Shown here: positions 9,224 through 18,437 of the stretch, piece by piece
Numbering within the stretch: the first letter of the stretch is position 1
Layout: the number at the start of each line of letters is the position of its first letter
From: Clostridiales bacterium
Lineage (GTDB): Bacteria; Bacillota; Clostridia; Lachnospirales; Lachnospiraceae
Assembly: GCA_029007845.1 (NCBI GenBank)
Contig: JAQXIP010000101.1
Span: 1-51,416 of the forward strand
Direction of reading: 5' to 3'
Length of the DNA stretch: 51,416 bases
Position numbers and translations under genes: made by a program
The notes under the pieces: generated by a model
What the model saw: only the letters and a program-made list of their open reading frames with translations
What the model was told of the DNA's origin: nothing
Databases searched by the model: none

Positions 9224-12200
9224 TCAGTGATTTACCGTATGGTAAAATGCTTCAATCTGAGCCTGCTCGTTACTTAATCCTTTTTCCTCAAACCGCACGA
9301 TTTCCTGCTGCATTCTGCGGTAATCGTATGCAATGACTTTCTTGAATTTTGGTAGATACTCACTGAAATGATCCAGGATCATCTTTCCTTTCTCAGATCC
9401 AGTTGCCTCTACATGCTGTTCAATCATTTTCTTTAACTCCAGCACATCATATTTATCCGTTACCGCTTCCGAAGAAACCAGCTCTTTATTTAATTTCAGG
9501 TATAAATCAAAATTTTCATCCAGAACATAGGCAACACCGCCGCTCATACCAGCTGCAAAGTTTTTACCCGTTGGCCCTAAAATTACAACACAGCCGCCGG
9601 TCATGTATTCACAGCCATGGTCACCTACACCTTCCACAACTGCCCGGGCACCGGAGTTTCGTACACAGAACCGTTCTCCGGCAATTCCGTTAATGAAGAC
9701 TTTACCACTGGTTGCACCATAACATGCCACATTTCCGATAATGATGTTGTCTTCTGCCTTAAACACGCTGTTTTCTGGCGGATATACTACAATCTTACCA
9801 CCGGAAAGCCCTTTTCCTAAATAATCATTGCTGTCACCGATTAATTCCAGCGTAAGGCCTTTTGGAATAAATGCACCAAAACTCTGTCCACCGCTTCCGT
9901 GGCACTTAATTGTAAACGTATCTTCTTCCAGTGTTCCATCGAATTTCTTTGTAATCTCGGAACCAAAGATCGTACCAAGGGAACGGTCAATATTCGTGAT
10001 ATCCACATCAATGGTTTTCTTCTTTCCTGTCTGCATGTTATTTTTGAATTCCTTCAGGAAGATTCTCTCATCAATGGTCTTTTCCAGTTCAAAGTCATAT
10101 ACCTGTTTGCTGTCAAATTTATGATTCTTCTCATCGTAACAGCTATTGTCAAGAATAGCTGACAGATCCAGTTTTTTAGCCTGTTCGCTGCAGTCGTCTG
10201 CCACTTTCAGAAGATCGGTACGTCCAACCAGCTCATCCACACTCTTAACACCAAGCTTCGCCATATACTCACGCAGCTCCTCAGCGATAAAGCGCATGAA
10301 ATTCTCTACATATTCCGGTTTTCCTTTAAACCGTTTTCTTAATTCCGGATTCTGGGTAGCCACACCAACCGGGCAGGTATCCAGATTACATACACGCATC
10401 ATGACACAGCCCATGGTTACTAACGGAGCGGTTGCAAAACCGAATTCTTCCGCACCAAGCATAGCAGCAATGGCAACGTCACGTCCGGTCATCAGTTTTC
10501 CATCGGTTTCAATTACGACCTTTGAACGAAGCCCGTTCATCATTAACGTCTGATGGGTTTCTGCAAGACCTAACTCCCAAGGAAGTCCGGCATTATGGAT
10601 GGAGCTTCTCGGAGCTGCACCGGTACCTCCATCATATCCGGAGATCAGAATCACCCCTGCACCCGCTTTTGCCACACCGGCTGCTACGGTACCAACCCCC
10701 GCCTCAGAAACCAGTTTTACAGAGATTCTGGCATCGGTATTCGAGTTCTTCAGATCATAAATCAACTGAGCCAGATCTTCGATGGAGTAGATATCGTGAT
10801 GAGGCGGCGGAGAGATCAGACTTACACCCGGGGTAGAATGTCTGGTCTTTGCAACCCAAGGATATACTTTCTTGCCTGGCAGATGTCCGCCTTCTCCTGG
10901 TTTTGCCCCCTGTGCCATCTTAATCTGAATCTCCTTTGCACTTACCAGGTAACGGGATGTAACACCAAACCGTCCGGAAGCAACTTGCTTAATGGCAGAG
11001 CATTTATTCAGTCCATCTTCCCCTACCGTAAGACGGTCAAGACTTTCTCCACCTTCTCCGCTGTTGGACTTACCGCCAAGACGGTTCATTGCAATCGCCA
11101 GTGTCTCATGTGCCTCCTGGGAAATGGAACCGTAAGACATAGCACCTGTCTTAAACCGTTTTACAATGGAGTCCACACTTTCTACTTTATCGATGGAAAT
11201 CGGTTTCTTTGGATAGTTAAAATCTAACAGTCCCCGGAGATTCACACCCTTTTCTTCTTCTGTAATACATGCCGTATATTCTTTGAACGTCTCATAATCA
11301 CCAGTCTGGGTTGCCTTCTGTAATAAATGAATGGTCTTCGGATTATACAGATGCTCTTCCTTTCCACTTCTTAACTTATGGCTTCCGCAGCTGTCTAATG
11401 TAAGATCCGTTGCAAACTCCAACGGGTCAAATGCTTTTGAATGAAGACGGTCAACCTGCTCTTCAATATCTTTAATCGTAATTCCGCCAATGCGGCTGAC
11501 GGTACCGGTAAAATACTTATTAATCACATCACTGCTGATACCAATGGCTTCAAAGATTTTGGAGCCCTGGTAAGACTGGATCGTGGAAATACCCATTTTC
11601 GATGCAATCTTTACGATACCATGCAAAATCGCATCATTGTAATCGGTAAGCGCTGCATAGTAATCTTTATCAAGCATTCCTTCCTCAATCAGGCTCTTAA
11701 CTGCCTCCTGCGCCAGATACGGGTTTACCGCACAGGCACCATAACCTAACAGCGTTGCAAAATGGTGTACTTCTCTTGGCTCCGCGCTTTCTACAATCAT
11801 CGCCACACGGGTTCTCTTCTTTGTGCGTACCAGATGCTGCTGCAAGGCGGATACTGCCAGCAGAGAAGGAATGGATACATGGTTTTCATCAACCCCGCGG
11901 TCCGAAAGAATCAGCACATTTGCACCTTCCTTGTAGGCACGGTCTGCTTCAACATACAGACGGTCAATCGCCTTTTCCAAGGAGGTATTTTTATAATAGA
12001 TCATTGGAATAACTTCAACCTTGAAGCCTTCCTTATGCATCGATTTAATCTTTAATAAATCCGTGTTTGTAAGAATCGGATTGTGAATTTTAATCACATG
12101 GCAGTTTTCCGGAGTTTCTTCCAGAAGGTTGCCGTCTTCCCCAATATATACACTGGTAGATGTCACTACTTCCTCCCGGATCGCATCAATCGGAGGATTG

Positions 12201-13777
12201 GTTACCTGTGCAAACAACTGTCTGAAATAATTAAACAGCGGCTGGTCTTTCTTTGACAGAACTGCTAACGGTGCATCCGTACCCATGGCAGCGATTGGTT
12301 CTGCACCATTCATTGCCATCGGAAGAATTGAGGTCTTATAATCTTCGTAGCTGTATCCAAATGCCTTAAACAGTTTGTTTCTCTCTTCTTTTGTGTAATC
12401 CTGTACCCGTTCATTTGGAATGCTTAAGTCTGCAAGACGGATCAGCTTGGAGTCGAGCCATTCACCATAAGGCCGTCTGGAAGCATATTTTGTCTTCAGG
12501 TCATCATCATCAATGATTTTTCCGGCTACGGTATCAACAAGAAGCATCTTTCCTGGTCTTAGCCGGTCTTTTTTCAGAATTTTTTCCGGTGGAATTTCTA
12601 ATACACCAACCTCTGAGGACAGAATTACCTGGCCGTCTGTTGTAATGTAATACCGGGAAGGACGTAACCCGTTCCGGTCAAGAATCGCTCCCATAATATC
12701 ACCATCTGAGAACAGAATGGATGCAGGTCCGTCCCAAGGCTCCATCATTGTCTCATAGTACTGGTAGAAATCTTTTTTATCCTGGGACATATATTTGTTG
12801 TTCTCCCAAGGCTCCGGAATGGTAATCATAACGGCAAGAGGAAGTTCCATACCACTCATTACAAGGAATTCCAATGTGTTATCTAACATAGCCGAATCAG
12901 AACCTTCTACATTGACAACCGGAAGAACTTTGTGAAGTTCCCCTTTTAACTGTTCCGATTCCATAATCTCTTCTCTGGCAAGCATCTTATCCGCATTACC
13001 ACGGATTGTATTAATCTCGCCGTTGTGAACAATAAAACGGTTTGGATGGGCACGCTGCCAGCTTGGCTGGGTGTTAGTGCTGAAACGGGAATGAACGATG
13101 GCAATGGCAGATTCGTAGTTCTCATTCTGTAGATCTTCAAAGAAAGAGCGGAGCTGTCCTACCAGAAACATTCCTTTATATACGATCGTTCTGCTTGACA
13201 GGGAAACTACATAAGCGGTTTCATTACTCTGTTCAAAAATTCTTCGTGCAATATATAATTTACGGTCAAAATCCAGCCCTTTTTCCACATCTGCCGGCTT
13301 CTTTACAAAGGCCTGCATAATGTGCGGCATACAGGAACGTGCAGTATTACCAAGCACATCCGGATACACCGGAACTTCACGCCAGCCGAGGAATTCCATT
13401 CCCTCTTTCTGGACAATGATTTCAAACATTTTCTTTGCCTGGTTGCATTTGAGTTCATCTTGTGGGAAGAAGAACATGCCGACACCATATTCACGTTCTC
13501 CACCTACATCCATTCCAAGCTCTGCGGCTTTCTTAGAAAAAAACTTATGGGAAATCTGCAGCAGAATACCAACACCATCACCGGTCTTGCCTTCCGCATC
13601 TTTTCCGGCACGATGCTCCAGATTCTCAACAATCTTTAACGCACCTTCTACCGTATCATGGGTTTTCTTTCCATTGATATTAACCACGGCACCAATTCCA
13701 CAGTTGTCATGTTCAAATCGTGGATCATACAAACCAAATGGTTTGCGTTTGCATTCTTCAACAGCCTGTTTGCTCAT
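9224..13777 (-). CDS. gltB: Glutamate synthase, large (alpha) subunit
   Basis: At 1517 residues this is a full-length ferredoxin/NADPH-type GltB. It hydrolyses glutamine and adds the ammonia to 2-oxoglutarate, giving two glutamates. The class II nucleophile is Cys26 (DNCGIGAVVNING), implying cleavage of a 25-residue propeptide. The central and FMN-binding synthase domains follow (SGYDGGTGAAPRSS), then the three cysteines of the [3Fe-4S] cluster (CVMMRVCNLDTCPVG) and a C-terminal GXGXG-type beta-helix domain (GDHGCEYMTGGCVVILG). The ATG at 13777 has a strong AGGAGG site. The promoter is at 13922-13950, with a hairpin at the transcript start. Confidence 0.97.
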   Translation of the reverse strand: MSKQAVEECKRKPFGLYDPRFEHDNCGIGAVVNINGKKTHDTVEGALKIVENLEHRAGKDAEGKTGDGVGILLQISHKFFSKKAAELGMDVGGEREYGVGMFFFPQDELKCNQAKKMFEIIVQKEGMEFLGWREVPVYPDVLGNTARSCMPHIMQAFVKKPADVEKGLDFDRKLYIARRIFEQSNETAYVVSLSSRTIVYKGMFLVGQLRSFFEDLQNENYESAIAIVHSRFSTNTQPSWQRAHPNRFIVHNGEINTIRGNADKMLAREEIMESEQLKGELHKVLPVVNVEGSDSAMLDNTLEFLVMSGMELPLAVMITIPEPWENNKYMSQDKKDFYQYYETMMEPWDGPASILFSDGDIMGAILDRNGLRPSRYYITTDGQVILSSEVGVLEIPPEKILKKDRLRPGKMLLVDTVAGKIIDDDDLKTKYASRRPYGEWLDSKLIRLADLSIPNERVQDYTKEERNKLFKAFGYSYEDYKTSILPMAMNGAEPIAAMGTDAPLAVLSKKDQPLFNYFRQLFAQVTNPPIDAIREEVVTSTSVYIGEDGNLLEETPENCHVIKIHNPILTNTDLLKIKSMHKEGFKVEVIPMIYYKNTSLEKAIDRLYVEADRAYKEGANVLILSDRGVDENHVSIPSLLAVSALQQHLVRTKKRTRVAMIVESAEPREVHHFATLLGYGACAVNPYLAQEAVKSLIEEGMLDKDYYAALTDYNDAILHGIVKIASKMGISTIQSYQGSKIFEAIGISSDVINKYFTGTVSRIGGITIKDIEEQVDRLHSKAFDPLEFATDLTLDSCGSHKLRSGKEEHLYNPKTIHLLQKATQTGDYETFKEYTACITEEEKGVNLRGLLDFNYPKKPISIDKVESVDSIVKRFKTGAMSYGSISQEAHETLAIAMNRLGGKSNSGEGGESLDRLTVGEDGLNKCSAIKQVASGRFGVTSRYLVSAKEIQIKMAQGAKPGEGGHLPGKKVYPWVAKTRHSTPGVSLISPPPHHDIYSIEDLAQLIYDLKNSNTDARISVKLVSEAGVGTVAAGVAKAGAGVILISGYDGGTGAAPRSSIHNAGLPWELGLAETHQTLMMNGLRSKVVIETDGKLMTGRDVAIAAMLGAEEFGFATAPLVTMGCVMMRVCNLDTCPVGVATQNPELRKRFKGKPEYVENFMRFIAEELREYMAKLGVKSVDELVGRTDLLKVADDCSEQAKKLDLSAILDNSCYDEKNHKFDSKQVYDFELEKTIDERIFLKEFKNNMQTGKKKTIDVDITNIDRSLGTIFGSEITKKFDGTLEEDTFTIKCHGSGGQSFGAFIPKGLTLELIGDSNDYLGKGLSGGKIVVYPPENSVFKAEDNIIIGNVACYGATSGKVFINGIAGERFCVRNSGARAVVEGVGDHGCEYMTGGCVVILGPTGKNFAAGMSGGVAYVLDENFDLYLKLNKELVSSEAVTDKYDVLELKKMIEQHVEATGSEKGKMILDHFSEYLPKFKKVIAYDYRRMQQEIVRFEEKGLSNEQAQIEAFYHTVNH

Positions 13778-13867
13778 GATTTTCCTCCTTTAACCGTACT
13801 TCCATTCATATTTGTCCGCGCATCCTCACCGTTTCTCTGTGAATAGTAAACAAAGAAACAGATACGC

Positions 13868-13907
13868 AAAAAGGCGTCCAAAATCCTTCCGGATTCTGAA
13901 CGCCTTT
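13868..13907 (-). promoter_or_regulatory. 5'-terminal hairpin with U-tract in the gltB leader
   Basis: On the minus strand a 17-base arm (13907-13891, AAAGGCGTTCAGAATCC) pairs nearly perfectly with 13886-13870 around a four-base loop, and is followed by TTTTT. It begins within about ten bases of the predicted start site and ~90 bases before gltB. As nothing on this strand lies upstream, it cannot be the terminator of another gene. An early attenuator or a protective 5' stem-loop are the likely roles. Confidence 0.75.
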
Positions 13908-13921
13908 GTTCTTAGCACTGA

Positions 13922-13950
13922 TTATACTATCAGAATCTAAATAAATCAAG
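13922..13950 (-). promoter_or_regulatory. gltB promoter (sigma-A type)
   Basis: TTGATT (13945-13950, minus strand) and a perfect TATAAT (13922-13927) are separated by exactly 17 bp. It lies in the divergent gap between gltB and the plus-strand FliK-like gene. Confidence 0.8.
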
Positions 13951-14061
13951 TTTTATTTTAAAAAAAATTATTTTCTTAAGAAAATCGCTAAAATAACGAA
14001 TCATTTTTATCTGATGTTATCGAAAAGAAGGAATTTGCCGAAATATATACTAAGATAAGTT

Positions 14062-14097
14062 GATGCCAGGGTCAAAAGACCTTTTGACCCCAACATC
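14062..14097 (+). promoter_or_regulatory. Palindrome/hairpin in front of the FliK-like gene; remainder of the 342-base gap
   Basis: GGGTCAAAA (14069-14077) pairs with TTTTGACCC (14082-14090) around GACC, extended by GATG/CATC outside. It ends ~20 bases before the ATG, just ahead of the GAGGTG ribosome site. The gap 13778-14119 also holds the gltB leader and promoter, an AT-rich palindrome (TTTTCTTAAGAAAA, near 13972-13985), and GCCGAAAT at 14037-14044, which resembles a sigma-D -10 box without a convincing -35. Whether the hairpin is a protein-binding site or an RNA element cannot be told. Confidence 0.6.
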
Positions 14098-14119
14098 ATA
14101 AGATATGAGGTGATTTATT

Positions 14120-15970
14120 ATGGAGTTATCAAGTTCCGGCAGCCGTATTGTAACCAATCATCCCGGTCAGGGGCAGGCATCGAGAACTTCCGGCCATACG
14201 GTTGGAAGACTGAGTAACTATGCCCAAAACCAGCCTTTAACCCAGATCCGGGAAGGACAGGTGTTAAGAGGGGAAGTAACGGATCTTAGAAACCATGAGA
14301 TCACCCTGACATTAGAGGATAATACGACGGTACATGCCCGGATCTCCAATGCATCCAGCCTCTCCATCGGGGATACGGCTTCTTTTTTGGTTGATCACAT
14401 TGTCCCGGGCAGGATCACATTAGAAATGATTCCGCAAAGCCAGCTTGCCTCGGAAAATAATATAATCCGGAGAGTACTCGAAGAATCTATGCTGCCGAAA
14501 AATGAGCATAACCAGACGGTTGTCCGGGAGTTAATCCACAACCAGCTTCCGATTAACAAACAGTCCATTCTGGATATGCTTCATTTATCTGCCACAAACC
14601 CGGATATCGGGATCAAATCCCTGGCTCTCATGAAAAAATACAGCATTCCTCTCACACGGGAGAATATGGCTTCCTTTGAAAGCTACCGGAATGGCACCCA
14701 TGCACTGTCGAGCCAGTTTTCAGAGCTGTCTGACCAGATTGGCACCCTTTTGTCCGACAGCAGCAGCCTCTATGGAACCGATCTGGCCTCTCACATCGGA
14801 AGCAAAGTAATCGCCACACTCTTGTCCTCTTCCAAGCCGGAATTCCTTCCTTCGGCTGAGGAGTTAACTTACTTAGACAATCTGTCTGTGCCGGAATCCG
14901 GGCAAAAAGCCGGAGAGACACTTGCAGAGCTTTTATCCGGGTATGAGCTTTCCGACGAGACCGTGCAAAGTATACAGAACCACCAGATTTCCCTGCCCGC
15001 TCTTGCAAAAATCATCCTTTCCATAAAGGAAAACAGCACCGATTCCAATGAGGACGGAATGATATCCACACAAGAGCTGTTAGAGCATCCCCTTTTTAAG
15101 ACGATACTAGAAGATTATCAGACCTACCAGACCGAGCATTCTTTCATTGGAGGCTTCTTCACAGGTGAAGAACGCGCCCAGCTATTGGACGCCTTGGAGA
15201 ATTTTCCCCTTGGGCAGGCAATGAGACAAAAGATCACGGATGGAACCGCCTCCCAGAAGGAGACCTTAAATATTATTAAAAACCTATTGTCCTTCTCCAA
15301 GTCCGAGGACACCGAAAAGCTTTTGTCCAACACCCAGTTCCAGACGCTTATCAAAAACCAGTTTCAGGAGAACTTCCTGTTAACTCCAAAAAAGCTTCTG
15401 GCAGGTTCCAATCCTGATTCCAGCCTTATACCGGATTACTACCACCAGCTTGCTTCCCAGTTAAAAGAGTTTTCCTCCCTGGCAGACACCCTGCCAAAGA
15501 GCAATCTGGCGGCTGCCTTCTCTGAAACCCTTGAGAATACGGCGGCAAACATCTCCTTTCTCAATACCTTAAACCAGTTCTATCCGTATGTGCAGCTCCC
15601 AATGGAACTGCCAAACCAGACGGCCAACCCAGATCTATATGTGTTTGCCCGGAAAAAAAGCAGCCTTTCCGATGGAAAGCCGGTCAGTGTACTTCTAAGG
15701 CTCAATCTTGCCCATCTGGGAAGTCTGGACGTACATCTGACGATAGAAGGAAACCAGGTTACTTCCAAGTTCTATCTAAACGACGAAGAAGGGAAACGTC
15801 TATTAAAAAATAACATCTCCCTTCTCAGGGAACCGTTAAACGATCAGGGATATACCTTAACCTCTGAATTTTTAAAAAAAGATCAGGACTTTGACCTCGT
15901 CAAAGACCTGATCGCCAGAGATGCCCCGCCTGCCGGTAACATCCGGTATAATTTTGATATAAGGGCGTAG
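14120..15970 (+). CDS. Flagellar hook-length control (FliK)-like protein
   Basis: A 616-residue soluble protein rich in Gln, Ser and Asn with no signal peptide. Residues 40-95 look like a small beta domain (GQVLRGEVTDL..ITLTLEDN). The middle (about 120-490) is probably helical, and residues ~525-600 resemble the Flg_hook domain at the C-terminus of FliK (LLRLNLAHLGSLDVHLTIEG, then a YTLTSEFL region). FliK measures hook length and switches export specificity in flagellar systems. No other structural flagellar gene is beside it, and it is one of only three plus-strand genes here. It may therefore be a remnant, a distant part of a flagellar regulon, or a repurposed homologue. The GAGGTG site precedes the ATG. 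Confidence 0.65.
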   Translation: MELSSSGSRIVTNHPGQGQASRTSGHTVGRLSNYAQNQPLTQIREGQVLRGEVTDLRNHEITLTLEDNTTVHARISNASSLSIGDTASFLVDHIVPGRITLEMIPQSQLASENNIIRRVLEESMLPKNEHNQTVVRELIHNQLPINKQSILDMLHLSATNPDIGIKSLALMKKYSIPLTRENMASFESYRNGTHALSSQFSELSDQIGTLLSDSSSLYGTDLASHIGSKVIATLLSSSKPEFLPSAEELTYLDNLSVPESGQKAGETLAELLSGYELSDETVQSIQNHQISLPALAKIILSIKENSTDSNEDGMISTQELLEHPLFKTILEDYQTYQTEHSFIGGFFTGEERAQLLDALENFPLGQAMRQKITDGTASQKETLNIIKNLLSFSKSEDTEKLLSNTQFQTLIKNQFQENFLLTPKKLLAGSNPDSSLIPDYYHQLASQLKEFSSLADTLPKSNLAAAFSETLENTAANISFLNTLNQFYPYVQLPMELPNQTANPDLYVFARKKSSLSDGKPVSVLLRLNLAHLGSLDVHLTIEGNQVTSKFYLNDEEGKRLLKNNISLLREPLNDQGYTLTSEFLKKDQDFDLVKDLIARDAPPAGNIRYNFDIRA

Positions 15971-15995
15971 CAAATGCGAACCTCCCGGCTGCGGA

Positions 15996-16967
15996 TTAGT
16001 AGTTCTCATACTTTACGGTTCCATCGGAATAGGTAATGATATAATAGCCATGTCCGGAACCGTCGCAGTCATCCACCCGCTTTTTTGATACAATGGTTTT
16101 CCCACTTTTTTTCTTTGTTCCCTGAACGATTACCTGATTCACCGCTTTTTTGACAACTTTTTCACTTACCTTTTCACGGCTCTCTTCTTTCCCATCCACA
16201 TAGGTTACCCGGTAAGTGACCTTTTTCTTACCAGGCACACCTTTTTGTGTCACTTTCCTTGTTCCGGCAGCCCTTGATGGCGAATAAGTCTGCTTTGTAT
16301 CATAGGCAATGGCTTCCGTCCGGGTTTCTTTCTTTATCTCAACCCGCTTAACAACTACCTTGGAACCATCCTTCAGTTCAGCTTTAAGCTTCGGTTCCAC
16401 CCGGTCATGCTTGCCGAGTGTAACCCCCTGTTCCTTTAGAAAGGATGCCACATCTTTCTGTGTGGTCAGTACGTCTTGTGATTTTCCACCCACCACAAGC
16501 GTGATTCCAAGACGGCGTACGACACAGATTTCCATGCCGTCCGTCAGATAAGTCATAAGGTCATGGTTCACAGAATCTTTTTTCTTTAATGATACGCCCG
16601 CCTGTTTGAGTGCATCTGCCACCGTTCCACCCGTTAATTCCACAGACTCGTTCTGGTTATCCGATAACACGGAAACCTTTACATGGCGGGATATGTGGAT
16701 CGTCGCATTGTTCCCGGTCATTTTCGTATGGAGCGATGGAACGATTTCATCCGCTTCATCATACGGAATTTCTGCTTCTTCCAGCAGTTTTTCCACCGTC
16801 AGATCACTTTTGGCAGTGAATTTCGTTGTTGTCTGCCGGTCGGTAATGGTCACATCCATCTGATTTTTACTGCACCCGGTAAGCATCACTACAAATATGA
16901 GACAGACCGCTGCTGCCACCGTTTGAAACCATTTTCTCCAGTTTTTTGCATCCTCTTTGCATCTCAT
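15996..16967 (-). CDS. DUF348-G5 domain cell-surface protein, lipoprotein-like N-terminus
   Basis: A 323-residue protein. The N-terminal hydrophobic stretch ends in MLTGCSK, a plausible lipobox, so it is probably anchored outside the membrane. Two or three DUF348 ubiquitin-like repeats follow (about 38-205; TVEKLLEEAEI, TVADALKQAGV, DVASFLKEQGV), then a G5 domain (about 208-285; RTEAIAYDTKQTYS, KKVTYRVTYVDGKEESREKV). The architecture resembles YabE/Rpf-like wall proteins, but the C-terminal 3D (lytic) domain is absent. The short tail ends in YIITYSDGTVKYENY. It is the last gene of the surface operon that starts at 20947 and converges with the FliK-like gene 25 bp away. A peptidoglycan-binding or adhesive role is inferred. 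Confidence 0.75.
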   Translation of the reverse strand: MRCKEDAKNWRKWFQTVAAAVCLIFVVMLTGCSKNQMDVTITDRQTTTKFTAKSDLTVEKLLEEAEIPYDEADEIVPSLHTKMTGNNATIHISRHVKVSVLSDNQNESVELTGGTVADALKQAGVSLKKKDSVNHDLMTYLTDGMEICVVRRLGITLVVGGKSQDVLTTQKDVASFLKEQGVTLGKHDRVEPKLKAELKDGSKVVVKRVEIKKETRTEAIAYDTKQTYSPSRAAGTRKVTQKGVPGKKKVTYRVTYVDGKEESREKVSEKVVKKAVNQVIVQGTKKKSGKTIVSKKRVDDCDGSGHGYYIITYSDGTVKYENY

Positions 16968-16985
16968 TCTTTCGTCCTGCTTTCT

Positions 16986-18422
16986 TTATTCTTCCCCTGA
17001 CACAGGTAACTGACTGATTAAAAACTCCTCCGTACACACCTTGCACCACCTTTTGTCCCCGCCTGCAAACACATCTATGCAAACGGTATCTGACAGAGTC
17101 TGATTCTTTGGAAGATACAGCACATATCCGTTATCCCCCTGCTCATCAGACACGGTAAATGCCTCATAGACCGCCTCAGTCTCTCCCACGGTCACCTTAA
17201 TGAAAACCCGGGTATCCGTTTCCACGCAGGAAGAATCCAGTGTTCCACTGATTTTCCAATAATCTGGCGCATATTCTGATTCCTCCATCCGGACATCCGT
17301 ATCCGTGTTGATCGGATCTGGTGTGCCATTAAGCGTTGCAGCCGGACCTGTCATAACCGGTGGTTCCTTAGCAAACTCATCCAGATTCCGCTCTACTTTT
17401 TCCACAATGACGGTCTGCGGATGATATTGTTCCATATAAGTGTCCAGAGGATAAGGAATCTCCTTTGAAAAATACCCGTCTTCATACGTGTCTGCCATCA
17501 ACGGAAGTAACGTGTTGCCAAAGGAATCCCGGAACATAAGAAGGCTTCCTTCCCCTTCTTTATTCTTCGTCTGTATCCAGGCATCTTCCACGCTTTGCGT
17601 CTCCGTTACATAATGATATGTTTCCTTTTTCTGGTACTGGTAATTCCACTCCGGCTCCCCACACAGAGGATAGATCATTTTATTCAGGTCACCATATTCT
17701 GTTTTCATACGAAGTGCTTCCACCGCCTCGTAATTCTCATGCTCGCAATCCAGCGTATCCAGCATCGTGTTATAAGCCAGTATGGCTCCTTTCTCATTCC
17801 AATGAGAATCCCGTTTTAGATACAGCACTTCTTTTTCCTTCTGAAAAACCGAAAACAAATCTGCATAAGGAACGTTCCATTTCGCAAGTTCCGGTTCCAG
17901 TCTCTCGATATTTTTAGAAGAACCTGCCTTTCTTTGATCGTAATATGGCATGTGCTCCCCATATAACGAATTCTTGTTCGGTGGAACAGTAAGCAAAAAG
18001 GATGCTCCTTTCTGCTCAACCGACTGCTTAATCAAAGAAAGATTATGGGCAGCATTAAATATGCCTCTCTCGGATAAGAGATTCTGTCCAAGATAATCAT
18101 CCAGTGTAGCAGCATAATACAGCCATCCATCCGTTCCCACGATGACCGTATCCATGTTGGACACCTGAAAGATACCGCTTTGAATCTTGGAATCTGCCGT
18201 TACGAATACCGGCCGGAATGCGAAATGATCTTCAAAATAGGCTCCCAATTCCTTCATAAAGCCAACATTCCACTGTCCTTCTTTTTTTAGCTTTGGAAAA
18301 GCGGTCATCGTCCGGTTCTCCGTCGTGGAATTCGTAGGTACTGCTGCCATTCCCACAAACGGCAGCATACACAGAAGAAGGCAGGCAGCCATATAGATAA
18401 TCGATCCTTTCTTTTTCTTCAT
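16986..18422 (-). CDS. DHHW/AlgX-AlgJ-like SGNH-type protein (MBOAT partner)
   Basis: A 478-residue protein with an N-terminal signal anchor (about 5-27). It shows the blocks of the AlgX/AlgJ/DHHW group: YFEDHFAFRP, GTDGWLYYAATLDDYLGQN, the catalytic-type RDSHWNEKGA and RDSFGNTLLP. These extracytoplasmic proteins take acyl groups delivered by an MBOAT protein and place them on cell-surface polymers. Residues past ~370 form an extra beta-rich region. It lies 15 bp downstream of the MBOAT gene, the expected partner. The substrate is unknown. Confidence 0.8.
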   Translation of the reverse strand: MKKKKGSIIYMAACLLLCMLPFVGMAAVPTNSTTENRTMTAFPKLKKEGQWNVGFMKELGAYFEDHFAFRPVFVTADSKIQSGIFQVSNMDTVIVGTDGWLYYAATLDDYLGQNLLSERGIFNAAHNLSLIKQSVEQKGASFLLTVPPNKNSLYGEHMPYYDQRKAGSSKNIERLEPELAKWNVPYADLFSVFQKEKEVLYLKRDSHWNEKGAILAYNTMLDTLDCEHENYEAVEALRMKTEYGDLNKMIYPLCGEPEWNYQYQKKETYHYVTETQSVEDAWIQTKNKEGEGSLLMFRDSFGNTLLPLMADTYEDGYFSKEIPYPLDTYMEQYHPQTVIVEKVERNLDEFAKEPPVMTGPAATLNGTPDPINTDTDVRMEESEYAPDYWKISGTLDSSCVETDTRVFIKVTVGETEAVYEAFTVSDEQGDNGYVLYLPKNQTLSDTVCIDVFAGGDKRWCKVCTEEFLISQLPVSGEE

Positions 18423-18437
18423 ATCCTGCCTCCTTTC

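Noticed and set aside
13868-13907. Terminator of a neighbouring gene
   Set aside because: No minus-strand gene lies upstream, and the plus-strand gene starts downstream at 14120, so it can only act on the gltB transcript.
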